Below are positions 26,402 to 37,050 of a DNA stretch of 64,000 nt, one piece after another. A model generated the notes under the pieces. The model did not search any database and had not been told where the DNA came from. It saw only the letters and a list, made by a program, of their open reading frames with translations. Where the stretch lies: contig NZ_MCAS01000001.1 of NCBI RefSeq assembly GCF_003610895.1, positions 558,001 through 622,000 of the forward strand, in the 5' to 3' direction. Source of the DNA: Paraburkholderia fungorum (GTDB taxonomy: Bacteria; Pseudomonadota; Gammaproteobacteria; Burkholderiales; Burkholderiaceae). The stretch's first letter is position 1. Each line of letters starts with the position of its first letter. The position numbers were made by a program, and so were the translations under genes.

Positions 26402-27349
26402 CTATTTCTTGAATACCCCGACCACGTCGTCGCCCTCGAACACCAGCAACGCGTTGATCTGCCGCTCGTCCATCAGGATCAGCGCGTCCTCGATGCGCGT
26501 GCCGACCGGCACCATCGTGGGATCGGCCGACATCATGTCCGCCGCGATTCGGCTGAACAGCGTGTCGCCAAAACTCTCGATCGCGCGCCGGATATCGCCG
26601 TCGGTAATCACGCCCCAGCCCGAACCCCGCCCTGTCTCGCGCCGCACGATCGCGACGCCGAGGCGGCCGCGCGTCATCGTCTGCAGCACTTCGACCGTGC
26701 GGGCCTGCTCGCCGACAAACGGCAGATCCCGCCGCACCATTTCGTCTTCGACTCGGGACAGCAGCCGGCGCCCGAGCGACCCGCCGGGATGCAGCCGCGC
26801 GAAGTTCTCGGGGCGAAAGCCTCGCGCCTTCATCAGCGTGACCGCAAGCGCGTCGCCCATTGCCAGTGCGGCCGTCGTCGAGGAAGTCGGCGCAAGCTGT
26901 AACGGGCAGGCCTCCTGATCGACGCCGACATGGAGATGGTGATGCGCCGCTTTCGCCAGCGTCGACTTTGGATTGCCTGTGAGCGCAACCAGATGGTTGT
27001 GGTTGCTGCGCAAAAACGGAATGAGCTTGATCACTTCATCCGTCTCTCCCGAGTTGGAAATGGCGAGGAAGGTGTCTGAAGGCGCGACCATGCCGAGGTC
27101 GCCGTGATACGCCTCGCCCGGATGCATGAAGAAGCTCGGCGTGCCCGTGCTCGCCAACGTCGCGGCGATCTTTTTGCCGATAATGCCTGACTTGCCCATG
27201 CCGCACACCACGACGCGCCCGGTCGAGGTGAGGATGCAGTCGACGGCGTCGCTGAAGTTCTCATCGAGTTGGTGCGCGAGATTGGAAAGCGCTCGCGACT
27301 CGATCTGGAACACTTCCTTCGCCGAATCGATATAGTTCGCTGCGTTCAT
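26402..27349 (-). CDS. kdsD: D-arabinose-5-phosphate isomerase (KpsF/GutQ family)
   Basis: A 315-residue isomerase that converts ribulose-5-phosphate to arabinose-5-phosphate, the first Kdo-pathway step. The SIS domain shows [24 protein letters not shown] and [11 protein letters not shown]; two CBS domains follow ([40 protein letters not shown]). Its start overlaps the kdsB stop by four bases. As the last gene of the exopolysaccharide operon with kdsA and kdsB, it is more likely a locus-dedicated copy like KpsF than the housekeeping enzyme. Confidence 0.93.
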   Translation of the reverse strand: MNAANYIDSAKEVFQIESRALSNLAHQLDENFSDAVDCILTSTGRVVVCGMGKSGIIGKKIAATLASTGTPSFFMHPGEAYHGDLGMVAPSDTFLAISNSGETDEVIKLIPFLRSNHNHLVALTGNPKSTLAKAAHHHLHVGVDQEACPLQLAPTSSTTAALAMGDALAVTLMKARGFRPENFARLHPGGSLGRRLLSRVEDEMVRRDLPFVGEQARTVEVLQTMTRGRLGVAIVRRETGRGSGWGVITDGDIRRAIESFGDTLFSRIAADMMSADPTMVPVGTRIEDALILMDERQINALLVFEGDDVVGVFKK

Positions 27350-28143
27350 CGATTGCTCTGCTTGCTCAGTGTGAATAGATTGACTACACGTGCAACATCT
27401 TCCGAGGTGTCGACACCGGCAGGAACACTATCGGACCAGCGCATGACGAGAATCGGAACGCCAAGCCATAGCGCGCGTAGCTGTTCGAGTTGCTCCCGCC
27501 GCTCCATCTCGCACGGCGCGCTACAGGTGAGCTGCTGCAACACGGCATTGCGGTACGCATAGATGCCGATATGACGCAGGAAAACTTCCGGCACGCCACC
27601 TTGCGCGGCGCGATCCCGATTGCGGTCGCGCGTGAACGGAATCGGTGCACGTGAAAAGAACAACGCCCGATTGTTCTGGTCGGTCACTACCTTGACGATA
27701 TTTACATCGTCCACCAGATCGCGCTCGACGATAGGGCTCACGATTGTCGCCATTGCAAGCTGCCGGGCCGAACCGCAATAGTCGACGAATGCCTGCAGCA
27801 AAGCAGGTGGCACGAGTGGTTCGTCACCCTGAACATTCAGTACGATGTCGTGATCGCCCCAGCCCGCACGGCGTGCCACCTCCGCGGCACGGTCCGTGCC
27901 GGACGCATGCGCAGGATCGGTCATCGCGCACGGCACATGGCAGGCCGCCAGTACCGCCTGGATGCGCTCGTCATCCGTTGCGACCACTACCGTGGAAGCG
28001 GGCAGCGCATCCTTCACGCGCTCGTACACGCGCACGATCATCGGCTTGCCCGCGAGGTCGATCAACGGCTTGCCCGGCAAGCGCGTCGAGCCGTAACGGG
28101 CAGGAATGACGACGCGGACCGGCGCCGATTCACTGGATGACAT
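27346..28143 (-). CDS. kdsB: CMP-Kdo synthetase
   Basis: A 265-residue 3-deoxy-manno-octulosonate cytidylyltransferase that activates Kdo with CTP. The N-terminal [17 protein letters not shown] is the nucleotide loop; [10 protein letters not shown] and [15 protein letters not shown] are family motifs, the latter with the metal-binding Asp. The length is usual. Four-base overlap with kdsD and 93 bases from kdsA place it in the Kdo part of the operon. A housekeeping copy normally sits elsewhere in such genomes (inference). Confidence 0.95.
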   Translation of the reverse strand: MSSSESAPVRVVIPARYGSTRLPGKPLIDLAGKPMIVRVYERVKDALPASTVVVATDDERIQAVLAACHVPCAMTDPAHASGTDRAAEVARRAGWGDHDIVLNVQGDEPLVPPALLQAFVDYCGSARQLAMATIVSPIVERDLVDDVNIVKVVTDQNNRALFFSRAPIPFTRDRNRDRAAQGGVPEVFLRHIGIYAYRNAVLQQLTCSAPCEMERREQLEQLRALWLGVPILVMRWSDSVPAGVDTSEDVARVVNLFTLSKQSNR

Positions 28144-28236
28144 CGTGCGCGCTCCAATGCGCCGGCAACGGCACGTAGATGTCCTGAACCGGAAAGTCCG
28201 CGGCCATTGGCATGCTCCTCTGATCGGCGCCCACGC

Positions 28237-29157
<921 letters not shown>

Positions 29158-30237
29158 TCAACGCGCCAGCCTGCGTGCGTAGAACGGTGCGAGTTGCTGG
29201 AAAAAACGCGCCTCGGCAAAACGCTCCGAGGCTTCTTTCTGTGCTCGCGCGGCGATCAGCCCGCGCAGCATCTGGTCGTCGGCGAAATCGACAATACAGC
29301 GTATCGCGTCCTCGCATGTGGTGAACACTACGCCGTTATGCCACGGCCGGACAATGTCGATATTCCCAGCACACGCCGAGACTACCACCGGAACACCGAG
29401 CAACATCGCCTCGATGACCGAGACCGGCATCCCTTCCCACGACGAAGTAGAAAGATACACGCAAGCCTGTTGCAGTTGCAGTTCAACCTGTGCGCGCGCC
29501 ATCCAGCCGGTGACTTCGACGCCCGCGGCGCGCAATTGCGCCTTGAGGGCAGCGTCGCCGTCGCCGATCCAGATAAAGCGCAATCCGCTGCCGCGCAGGC
29601 CGTCGGCGATCTCCGCAAAGAGCAGTGGGTTCTTCTGCGCACGGATGCCCCCCACGGTGACCACACATTTCGCGGTCGTCGCATTTCGCGCCGGCAGGTC
29701 GGCACCCCGAACCCGCATTTCGCTCACCGCGTTTTCCACCACGACGACGGGCTGCCGAAGATACGAACGGACCGCCTTGCGTTCGCTTTCGGAACACGCG
29801 ACGTACAGACACTTGCGCAGTGTCGCCAGCGATTCCAGCGCGACGAACGCGAAGCGTGTAAGCGGTGAAATATCCCGGCGCATGAACGAGATGCAATGCG
29901 GGCTGTAAAGCACGGTTGAGCGACGCGCCGTGAACAGCGCCGCGAGCCGCCCAAGAAAGCCGGCAACCGACGAATGCAGATGAATCACATCGGGCTGAAT
30001 CTCACGGAGCACGCCGGTTAGTCTGGCGATAGCCGGCAATAGCGGCACGCCCTTCATCTGCACGTGCCGCAACGCGACATTGCTATCGAACATGGCGTGA
30101 ATATCGGTTGGCGTCTCCTCCCGAATGGAGTAAATGACATGGACTTCGTGCCCTTCCCGCGCAAACCGGTTCGCGATCAGGCACACCATCGAGAGCGTGC
30201 CGGTCGCACTAGACTCCATGATCTGGACGATCTTCAT
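29158..30237 (-). CDS. Glycosyltransferase, GT4 family
   Basis: A 359-residue GT-B fold transferase. The N-terminus MKIVQIMESSATGTLSMVCL carries the first Rossmann strand; DVIHLHSSVAGFLGR is typical of the family. The C-terminal GT4 signature is STSSWEGMPVSVIEAMLLGVPVV with the E-x7-E pattern. It starts at the ATG at 30237, overlapping the stop of the next transferase (ATGA). It adds one sugar of the repeat unit on the cytoplasmic face; donor unknown. Confidence 0.88.
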   Translation of the reverse strand: MKIVQIMESSATGTLSMVCLIANRFAREGHEVHVIYSIREETPTDIHAMFDSNVALRHVQMKGVPLLPAIARLTGVLREIQPDVIHLHSSVAGFLGRLAALFTARRSTVLYSPHCISFMRRDISPLTRFAFVALESLATLRKCLYVACSESERKAVRSYLRQPVVVVENAVSEMRVRGADLPARNATTAKCVVTVGGIRAQKNPLLFAEIADGLRGSGLRFIWIGDGDAALKAQLRAAGVEVTGWMARAQVELQLQQACVYLSTSSWEGMPVSVIEAMLLGVPVVVSACAGNIDIVRPWHNGVVFTTCEDAIRCIVDFADDQMLRGLIAARAQKEASERFAEARFFQQLAPFYARRLAR

Positions 30238-31214
30238 GCCGAACTCCCCGCGTGCACCGGTCCTTGCCAGCGCAGCGCCGGCAACGCGGCACTGATGTGC
30301 GACAGTACCCCCGACCGCTCGATTACCGAGGTCCACTCGAGCCCGCGCAGGCTGCGTGGATCGTTGTCCTCGATCGCGATCTGAGAAGCCGGCGGCAATC
30401 CGTCGAAGATGGTGGGTCCGGTCACCAGCGAGCGGATGTTGAGCTCCGCGCATGCCAGCACGTTCGACGGCGCATCGTTGCAGATGATCTTCTTGCCAAG
30501 GGCGGCGTACTCCAGAAGCTTGGTCGGCGTCTGAAAGCGATGCGGGCGGTGATACGGGAAATAGCAGATCGCAAAGTCGGAGCGGCGCACGATACCCAGT
30601 GCGTCGGATTGTGGAACCCGCCCGACGAACTCGAGACCCGGTGTGTCTTTGAAGGCCTGATAGAGCTCCGGTTCGGGGCGGCCCACCAGAACGAGCGAAT
30701 CGCCGGCCTCACGCGGTGCGGCACGCCACGCCGAGAGCACCTTGTCGAATCCCCGCTCACGGCTCATTTCGCCGATGTAGCAGAAGCGGCCGGCAGGCAA
30801 TGCTGCCGCGCCAGCCTCCTGACTATGGGCGAGATTGAAAATCCAGTCGGGCACGCCCATCGGCAGCAGCACCGACGTAACACGATCGCGAAACCCCATG
30901 GCGTCGCGCATCCGCTCGTTCTGAAACACGCGCAGATGTGGCCTCGCGTTGAACGCGCGCTTGAGTCCGTCCTTCACCCACGCGAGCGGTCCCAGCGAGA
31001 GCGAGCGATAGTCGTGGATCACAAAACGTGCCTCTTCGTGGGCACGATAAAAACCCATGATGCACCACAGTACGCACTCCGATTTGAACGGGAATCCGGC
31101 ATAAGCATCGCTGTCGCCCTCGAATACTTCAACGCCGTGTCTGTTGAGAAACGCGGTGTAGGCGGATATCTCGGGGTAGTTCGCTTTCCCCGGATGCAGA
31201 ATGAAGACTTTCAT
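30234..31214 (-). CDS. Glycosyltransferase, GT-B fold
   Basis: A 326-residue protein with a GT1/GT4-type architecture: MKVFILHPGKANYPEI N-terminus, GRFCYIGEMSRERGFDKVL linker, VLVGRPEPELYQAF, and HRFQTPTKLLEYAALGKKII as the donor-site signature. The ATG at 31214 overlaps the acetyltransferase stop (ATGA). The chain of four-base overlaps here implies tightly coupled expression. Acceptor and donor unknown. Confidence 0.82.
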   Translation of the reverse strand: MKVFILHPGKANYPEISAYTAFLNRHGVEVFEGDSDAYAGFPFKSECVLWCIMGFYRAHEEARFVIHDYRSLSLGPLAWVKDGLKRAFNARPHLRVFQNERMRDAMGFRDRVTSVLLPMGVPDWIFNLAHSQEAGAAALPAGRFCYIGEMSRERGFDKVLSAWRAAPREAGDSLVLVGRPEPELYQAFKDTPGLEFVGRVPQSDALGIVRRSDFAICYFPYHRPHRFQTPTKLLEYAALGKKIICNDAPSNVLACAELNIRSLVTGPTIFDGLPPASQIAIEDNDPRSLRGLEWTSVIERSGVLSHISAALPALRWQGPVHAGSSA

Positions 31215-31738
31215 GCTTGTTGATCTCCTGTCATCACGCGGGCCGGCACACCGACCGCGATCGCGCCGTCGGGCACATTGCAAAGCAGCACCGCGCCCGC
31301 GCCGATCCGGGCTCCGTCGCCGATCCGGATATCCCCTAGCGCGACGCTGTGCGCGCCGAATTCCACGCGATCTCCGATCACCGGCACGCCACTGTTGGTG
31401 CCGTCGGCCAGAATCGTATTGCCGATGGTGACGCCGTGGCGAACCACGCAGTAGTCGCCCATGACGCAGTAGCCGTTGATTACCAGACCTGTGCCGTGAT
31501 ACAGCGTGAGCCCTTTACCGATCTGCGTCTTGACGGGAATCTCGATGCCCATCAACCAGTCGCACATGAAGATATAAAGCAGGATCACGGGTGCGCCCAG
31601 CACCAGCGTCAGACGGCTCCGGCACGCCAGGTAGTTCGCTATCCGGAAGAAAATCACGACACAACGCGTTTTTATGAATGCATTGCACCGGTAGTCTTCG
31701 ACGATGGCATGGATCGTGTCTTTGAGCGTGGCAACCAT
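31211..31738 (-). CDS. Hexapeptide-repeat O-acetyltransferase (CysE/WcaB-like)
   Basis: A 175-residue left-handed beta-helix acetyltransferase. It has an N-terminal helical part with a hydrophobic segment (LGAPVILLYIFMCDWLMG), then hexapeptide repeats including GLTLYHGTGLVING, RHGVTIGNTI with the catalytic His, and GDGARIGAGAVLLCNVP. It resembles serine acetyltransferase but is too short for CysE and lies in a polysaccharide operon, so acetylation of a sugar in the repeat unit is more likely. Confidence 0.82.
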   Translation of the reverse strand: MVATLKDTIHAIVEDYRCNAFIKTRCVVIFFRIANYLACRSRLTLVLGAPVILLYIFMCDWLMGIEIPVKTQIGKGLTLYHGTGLVINGYCVMGDYCVVRHGVTIGNTILADGTNSGVPVIGDRVEFGAHSVALGDIRIGDGARIGAGAVLLCNVPDGAIAVGVPARVMTGDQQA

Positions 31739-31740
31739 GG

Positions 31741-32973
31741 TCAGCCTCCCGGTGTGAGCACACGTCTCGCCGCGCCAGCCGGAACCGGCCCGGTGCCGAA
31801 GTAGTCGACGCCATCAATCAGAAAACCGTGGATGTACTTCATCAACCGGCCACGGTCGAACTCCTTGTAGAAGCAACGTCCCAACGCGACCACTTCCTTT
31901 CCGTACAGGAGCGCTTCGAGACCCACGGTCGAGTTGATCGTCACCACCGCTTCTGCGTGCCGGATGAGCTCCACGGTGGCAGCATCCGCGATCTCGAAGT
32001 GATAGGTACCCTGTAATCCGACGATCTCGTCGATCACGCCAGTATCGATTTCCGCCGGGTGGATCTTCACGATCAGATCGGCACTCGCATTCGAAGCGAA
32101 CTGAAAAGCGATCTGAATCGCCTCCAGATTGTCGACGTCCGAATGCAGCTTGATCTGGGTATCGCCCGAGACCTGGAGCGGCAGGAAAACATAACGGCGC
32201 ATCGCCAGATCGTCTGCCGACAACTGGCCCGCCTGGATTGGGAGCTTCGCTGCGTTGCTGACACGCACGGTGTCGAGCCGCTTTCGCCCCACACCCCGCG
32301 TGGCGACCTTCAGCACATAGTTGAGCAGCGACAGGCCTTTGCGTTTGAGCGACGTGCGCGATTGCGGCAACGGTCGCGACTTGTATTCTTCGTAATGCAG
32401 CAGCCAGCGGCGATGCTTGTCCTCGCTCGGCATGGGCAGCCGGTCGATCAGCGCCGGGTCGCTGCTGATCGATGAAAGCGCGTTCACGCCCATACTGTCG
32501 ACGAACAGCTTGCCGGGCAGATTCGACAGTTCGAGAAAGCGCGTGGCTACGCCGTGCACCATGCATGCATGGCTGACGGCCCGGCAGACGAGTTGTTGCC
32601 CGTTCCACATCAGGCAGACCGCAACTTTTCGGGTGAGAAAGAGATCCGAAACCGTACGGAAAACCGCCGCAGAATCGAGCCGTGCCTGTTCCGTATCGAT
32701 CTGCGCGTTCAGAACCTCGATCGACCGCTCGTATTGCGAGTTTTCCGCGCCACGGTCGTAGCCAGACACGCGCGATGCCTCATGACGCAAATAGACGGAC
32801 TCGTGACCCGCCATGCGCAGCGCCACATGTGCAAGCGGTTCGCTGGTCAGGAAGAGGAAGCTGAATTCGTCCCTGACGGTTTGCACCAGCCGGGTGACGA
32901 AGTAATAGCGCTCCATCGAATCGACTACGATCACAATCATCACAGACCCCGGAATAGAGTGAGCGGTTTTCAT
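31741..32973 (-). CDS. KpsS/KpsC-like capsule Kdo-transferase family protein
   Basis: A 410-residue protein of the capsule polysaccharide synthesis family (Pfam Capsule_synth type), whose members KpsC and KpsS transfer beta-Kdo. Signature segments: YVFLPLQVSGDTQIKLHSDV, IVKIHPAEIDTG, and AEAVVTINSTVGLEALLYGK followed by EVVALGRCFY. It starts at the ATG at 32973, overlapping the flippase stop. With kdsA/B/D in the same operon it likely puts Kdo into the polysaccharide. This family is usually met in ABC-exported capsules, but the operon here has Wzx and Wzc. Confidence 0.8.
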   Translation of the reverse strand: MKTAHSIPGSVMIVIVVDSMERYYFVTRLVQTVRDEFSFLFLTSEPLAHVALRMAGHESVYLRHEASRVSGYDRGAENSQYERSIEVLNAQIDTEQARLDSAAVFRTVSDLFLTRKVAVCLMWNGQQLVCRAVSHACMVHGVATRFLELSNLPGKLFVDSMGVNALSSISSDPALIDRLPMPSEDKHRRWLLHYEEYKSRPLPQSRTSLKRKGLSLLNYVLKVATRGVGRKRLDTVRVSNAAKLPIQAGQLSADDLAMRRYVFLPLQVSGDTQIKLHSDVDNLEAIQIAFQFASNASADLIVKIHPAEIDTGVIDEIVGLQGTYHFEIADAATVELIRHAEAVVTINSTVGLEALLYGKEVVALGRCFYKEFDRGRLMKYIHGFLIDGVDYFGTGPVPAGAARRVLTPGG

Positions 32974-34217
32974 ATCGATACGCGTAGCCGTGCCGCGCTG
33001 ACGCTCATCACGCGAAACGTCAGCATGACCCCAAGAATCATCATTGCGGTGCCGGCAAGCGAGAACACCTGAACGCTGGAATGGACCGAGAGATCCAGCG
33101 CCTTCGCGGCAAACAGCACACCCATCAGCACGACGCCGCAGCACAACTGAAAAGAGAGATCGAGGCGCTGCTCACGCGTTGCAAGAAAGATCTGCGACAA
33201 GGGCACGTAAATCATCTGCACCGCAAATAGCGGAATGAGTGCGTAGAAAAATCCACTTGCGCCAATCCAGCGCTCGCCGAAGAACAGCCGGACCAGCGGC
33301 TCGAACAGCAGTGCGCCGCCCACGGCATAGCCGAGCGCCAGCAACGCCAGCGACCGCGCGTAGGTGAGAAACACCCTGGGCAGCACCGAGGCCGCATCCT
33401 GCCGCGCCACCGCGCCAATCGCGTCACGCCGGAACACACCGCCCAGACTCTGTCCGATCAGCGATACCGGGAAAAAACCCAGCCGGTATGCAGCGGCGAA
33501 GTAGCCGGCGCTTTCGGCGTCGAACCAGCGGGGAATGATGATTGCGAGTGCGTACGTCAACACCGAACCGCAGATCGTGGAGGGCAGGATGTACTTCGCA
33601 AACCGCACGTTGTCCGCGAAAAAACTGCGTGACAGGACAAGCGAATACCCATGGCGCCGCCCATGCCACAGCACGCCAATCAGCATGACGGTTGAGATCG
33701 CCAGGTTGATCGCGGTGTAGGTCTCGAAGACATCCAGCGCGTTGATCGCTTTGAACTCCAGCGCGGCGATCAGGCACAGCAGAAACGACAGGTTGACGGC
33801 GAACCGGCTTGCCGCGATCAGGTCATAGCGCCTTAGGCTGTTGAGATACGAACCCGCAGCGATCTGGGTGAATGAGGCAAACGCATAAGCACCGACGATC
33901 AGCAGTTCCCCATGCCCACTCGCCACCATGACGACGATCGCTATCGCAATCACGCCACCGCTCAGCGCCATGACATTGACGAACCCGCTGAACGACTGCC
34001 GGGGACTGTCGGTGACGCACGCAAGCTCGAAACGCAGCGCGAGTAACGTCCCCGCGAATGTGCCTAGCGCGAGCAGGTAGTTGAAATGGCCCAGCGCCTC
34101 GGGCCCGCGCAGGCGCCCGATCAGCGAAACGCACAGAAACAGTGCGATCTGCCCGGTGACTACGCCCGTCATGGATACGACCGAATCCTTCAGCCGGATC
34201 ATGGCGTGCTCGTCCAC
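32970..34217 (-). CDS. wzx: Polysaccharide repeat-unit flippase (Wzx-type)
   Basis: A 415-residue protein with about twelve membrane helices. The N-terminal part (MTGVVTGQIALFLCVSLIGR, then LRGPEALGHFNYLLALGTFAG) has the Wzx/PST pattern. The middle carries RRYDLIAASRFAVNLSF and FGERWIGASGFFYALIPLFA. It would flip lipid-linked repeat units to the periplasm for Wzy. It sits 15 bases after wzc and overlaps the KpsS-like gene. Confidence 0.88.
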   Translation of the reverse strand: MDEHAMIRLKDSVVSMTGVVTGQIALFLCVSLIGRLRGPEALGHFNYLLALGTFAGTLLALRFELACVTDSPRQSFSGFVNVMALSGGVIAIAIVVMVASGHGELLIVGAYAFASFTQIAAGSYLNSLRRYDLIAASRFAVNLSFLLCLIAALEFKAINALDVFETYTAINLAISTVMLIGVLWHGRRHGYSLVLSRSFFADNVRFAKYILPSTICGSVLTYALAIIIPRWFDAESAGYFAAAYRLGFFPVSLIGQSLGGVFRRDAIGAVARQDAASVLPRVFLTYARSLALLALGYAVGGALLFEPLVRLFFGERWIGASGFFYALIPLFAVQMIYVPLSQIFLATREQRLDLSFQLCCGVVLMGVLFAAKALDLSVHSSVQVFSLAGTAMMILGVMLTFRVMSVSAARLRVSI

Positions 34218-34232
34218 GGCGCGACGCGGCCA

Positions 34233-36473
34233 CTACGCGTCATGATGGGTCCCGTATTCGTAGGCGACGTAGCGATAGCCGCCGTACTTCGAGCCGTAGC
34301 CGTACTGTCCGAGCCGCGGATTGACGCCGTTGAACACCACGCCGTTCAATTTGACGCCGTTCTGCGTGAACCGTTTGATCGACTCCTCGATCTCGCCGAG
34401 CTTCGTCACCCCTGAGAACGCGATCAGGAAGGCTGTACCTGCGGAGGCGGCGAGAATCCCGGTATCGGCGACGGCCAGCACCGGCGCGGAATCGATGATC
34501 ACAATGTCGTAGCCTCCCGACAGTTCTTCGATCAATGCCGGTACTCGCGAACTCAGCAGCACTTCAGCAGGGTTCCTGGTGATCGCGCCGGTCGCAATGA
34601 AGTCGAGTCCGTCAAGTACGTCGCGGTGAATCACATCGGCTACGGGAACACTGCCCAGAATCGCTTCAGAGAAGCCATTTGCCCGTCGAAGTCCGAGGTA
34701 TTCGTTCAAGCGGCCCTTGCGCAGATCGCCGTCGATCAGCAGCACCCGCTTGCCACCCATCGCAAGTACGGCGGCGAGGTTTGCCGATACGAAAGTCTTG
34801 CCCACACCGGGCGCGGGTCCGGCAATGACCACCACGTTGTTCTTCGCCTCGAGCATCGCGAATTGCAACGCGGTGCGCAGGCTACGCAAGCTCTCCACCG
34901 CCGGATCGCCAGGTGCCGCGAGCGCGAGCAGCGACACCGAACGCTCGCGCCGTTCCGCCTTCTGCGCCAGCGCTTTTTGTTGCTCACTGAGCGGTACAGT
35001 TGCATAGACGCTGACGCCGAGACGCCGCTCGATCTCGGCAGGATCGGAAACGCCGTTGAACAGGAACGAGCGCGCGATCGCCGAGCCGCAGCCCACCAGC
35101 AAACCGAACAGCAGCGAGGCGGCCACAACGAGTACTTTCTTCGGCTTGACGGGAATTTCCGGCACGGCCGCGGTATCGACGAGCCGTACGTTGCCGACCT
35201 TGCCTGCGCGAACCAGTTGCAGTTGCTGCATGTTGTCGAGCAGCGCGGTATAGAGATCCGTATTCACCTTCACATCGAGCATCAGGCGAACCGAGTCCTG
35301 CTGCAGGTCCGGCAAGCGCCGAATCTGCGTCTCCGCGGCAGCGCGATACGCACTCAACGATGCAATCTGCTGATCGATAGCCGCGATGCTCGGGTGCGTG
35401 CCGGTGAAGTGCGACAGCAACTCCTGCCGCTTCTGTTGCAGTTCGAGCAAACGCGTCTGCGCATCGGCGGACTGCCCCAGGGCGAGCTTGGCCTCCTCCG
35501 TGAGGTCGACGGTGCCGCGCTCGTCGCGCAATTTCGTCAGACGCTCTTCCGATTCGTTGAGCTGCGTTTTCAGCTTCGGCAACTGCTCGTTCAGGAAGTC
35601 GAGCGACTGTGCAGCTTCGGCCGATTTACGCTCGATATTCTGGCGAATGTACTGGCGTCCAATCTCGTTCAATGCATCAGCGAGCCACTGCGGGTCGGTG
35701 TCCTGCAAACTGGCCACCACGACGTCGGATTGTTTGACCTTCTCCTGGACGTCGAGATGGTCCTGCAGGTCTTCGATCGTTTGCAGGCGTGAGTTACGTA
35801 TCAACCGGAAGGCCGTGCCGGGCTTTGCGGTGACGGAAGCCACGCGCAATTCGATCGGACCACTGTCGCTGTTGAAACGCTCGAGCTTGCCGATCGTGCC
35901 TTCGACACTGTCGGCCAGATCCGAACCCGATAACCGGTAGCGTCGCGCATCGAGCAAGGTCAACAGGAACCCGTCGCCTTCGATCTTCGCCGGCACATTG
36001 AATACCGGTACGTCGATGCGTTCGTGGCCCCACGCGAAGCCGCCGAAACCGGCGAGGCCAGGCTCCGAAAGTCCGTCGTGATGCCGGGCGATCAATTGTC
36101 CGATCAACGGGAAACGTCGCGGTTTAGCGTAGATAAACAGATTCAGGCCGTCGACCGCGCGCGAGACCACCAGCCGCGAGGCCAATATCTGCGCTTCCGC
36201 CGCGGCAGACGACTTGACGTCGAAGAGCGCCGACACATCGCCCAACAGGCTCTTTGCCGCCGACGTGTCGGGGCTGTCCTCGACCTGGACCATGATGTCC
36301 GCTTCATACACGGGCTTGGCGAGGAACGCATAGGCCGTTCCAAGCAGAAGAAATGCGCAGACGATCGCAATGATGGTCCAGCGGCTTTCGATAAGAATGT
36401 CGAGGATGGCGATGAGATCGCCATCTGCATCCTCATCGTCGGAATGCGTCGGCCCCAGATTTTTTGGATTCAT
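34233..36473 (-). CDS. wzc: Polysaccharide co-polymerase / tyrosine autokinase (Wzc/BceF type)
   Basis: A 746-residue inner-membrane BY-kinase controlling chain length and export. It has an N-terminal membrane segment (TIIAIVCAFLLLGTAYAFLA), a large periplasmic coiled-coil domain, a second membrane segment (KVLVVAASLLFGLLVGCGSA) and a cytoplasmic kinase domain with Walker A GPAPGVGKT, Walker A' VLLIDGDLRKG and Walker B DIVIIDSAPVL. The C-terminal tail is Tyr-rich, with eight Tyr in the last about 26 residues, the usual autophosphorylation cluster. Its phosphatase is the next gene upstream. Confidence 0.94.
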   Translation of the reverse strand: MNPKNLGPTHSDDEDADGDLIAILDILIESRWTIIAIVCAFLLLGTAYAFLAKPVYEADIMVQVEDSPDTSAAKSLLGDVSALFDVKSSAAAEAQILASRLVVSRAVDGLNLFIYAKPRRFPLIGQLIARHHDGLSEPGLAGFGGFAWGHERIDVPVFNVPAKIEGDGFLLTLLDARRYRLSGSDLADSVEGTIGKLERFNSDSGPIELRVASVTAKPGTAFRLIRNSRLQTIEDLQDHLDVQEKVKQSDVVVASLQDTDPQWLADALNEIGRQYIRQNIERKSAEAAQSLDFLNEQLPKLKTQLNESEERLTKLRDERGTVDLTEEAKLALGQSADAQTRLLELQQKRQELLSHFTGTHPSIAAIDQQIASLSAYRAAAETQIRRLPDLQQDSVRLMLDVKVNTDLYTALLDNMQQLQLVRAGKVGNVRLVDTAAVPEIPVKPKKVLVVAASLLFGLLVGCGSAIARSFLFNGVSDPAEIERRLGVSVYATVPLSEQQKALAQKAERRERSVSLLALAAPGDPAVESLRSLRTALQFAMLEAKNNVVVIAGPAPGVGKTFVSANLAAVLAMGGKRVLLIDGDLRKGRLNEYLGLRRANGFSEAILGSVPVADVIHRDVLDGLDFIATGAITRNPAEVLLSSRVPALIEELSGGYDIVIIDSAPVLAVADTGILAASAGTAFLIAFSGVTKLGEIEESIKRFTQNGVKLNGVVFNGVNPRLGQYGYGSKYGGYRYVAYEYGTHHDA

Positions 36474-36615
36474 GATGCAACTCGGTTCAGGGTTGTCTGT
36501 ACGACGTTCATTGGCTTTGTGGGCGAGCGGGCGCTACGTGTGCAGACGGAACACCTCATGTTCGACGGCGTCCGCGCTTCATGCGGAACGGAACGCGGTG
36601 CAAGCCCGGAACAGG

Positions 36616-37050
36616 TCAAAGCAGCCTCAAGCGTGCTTGCCAGTCAGCTACACCGGTTTCGATGAGACGCGCGCAGCGTTCAAAGACGAAGCGGGGCTGA
36701 CGGTAAGGATCGTGAACGTCGAAGTTCTTGTACTCGCCAATGCGGAAAACTTTGCCGCGAGCAAACGGATGTTGACTCTCGAGTAATGCGCGTTGCTGCC
36801 GGTCCATCACCAGAATCAGGTCGGCCTCGACGCATGCCGCGTGACTGACTTGCCGCCCACGGTGATCCTCGATCGACAGACCGCGTTCGCGCATTACGTC
36901 CTGCGCGAACGGCATGGCAGGCACGCCGAGCAGCGCGTTGAAACCCGCCGATGCCACCGAGCGGTCCGGCAGTGCAGCGCGAAGCAGTGCCGCGGCCATC
37001 GGACTGCGGCATACGTTGCCTTCGCACAGGACGAGAATGTTGCCGATCAT
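36616..37050 (-). CDS. wzb: Low-molecular-weight protein tyrosine phosphatase (Wzb/BceD type)
   Basis: A 144-residue phosphatase that dephosphorylates the Wzc tail. The active-site loop is Cys9-x5-Arg15 in CEGNVCRSP, and the acid/base Asp is in VHDPYRQP. The ATG at 37050 overlaps the wza stop (ATGA). About 140 bases without features separate it from wzc. The Wza-Wzb-Wzc order is the standard arrangement. Confidence 0.93.
   Translation of the reverse strand: MIGNILVLCEGNVCRSPMAAALLRAALPDRSVASAGFNALLGVPAMPFAQDVMRERGLSIEDHRGRQVSHAACVEADLILVMDRQQRALLESQHPFARGKVFRIGEYKNFDVHDPYRQPRFVFERCARLIETGVADWQARLRLL

Noticed and set aside
31211..31738. Serine acetyltransferase (cysE)
   Set aside because: Too short and embedded by overlaps in the polysaccharide operon; sugar O-acetylation is more likely.
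34626..35792. Long plus-strand frame opposite wzc
   Set aside because: Antisense shadow; wzc has Walker motifs, Tyr tail and correct length.
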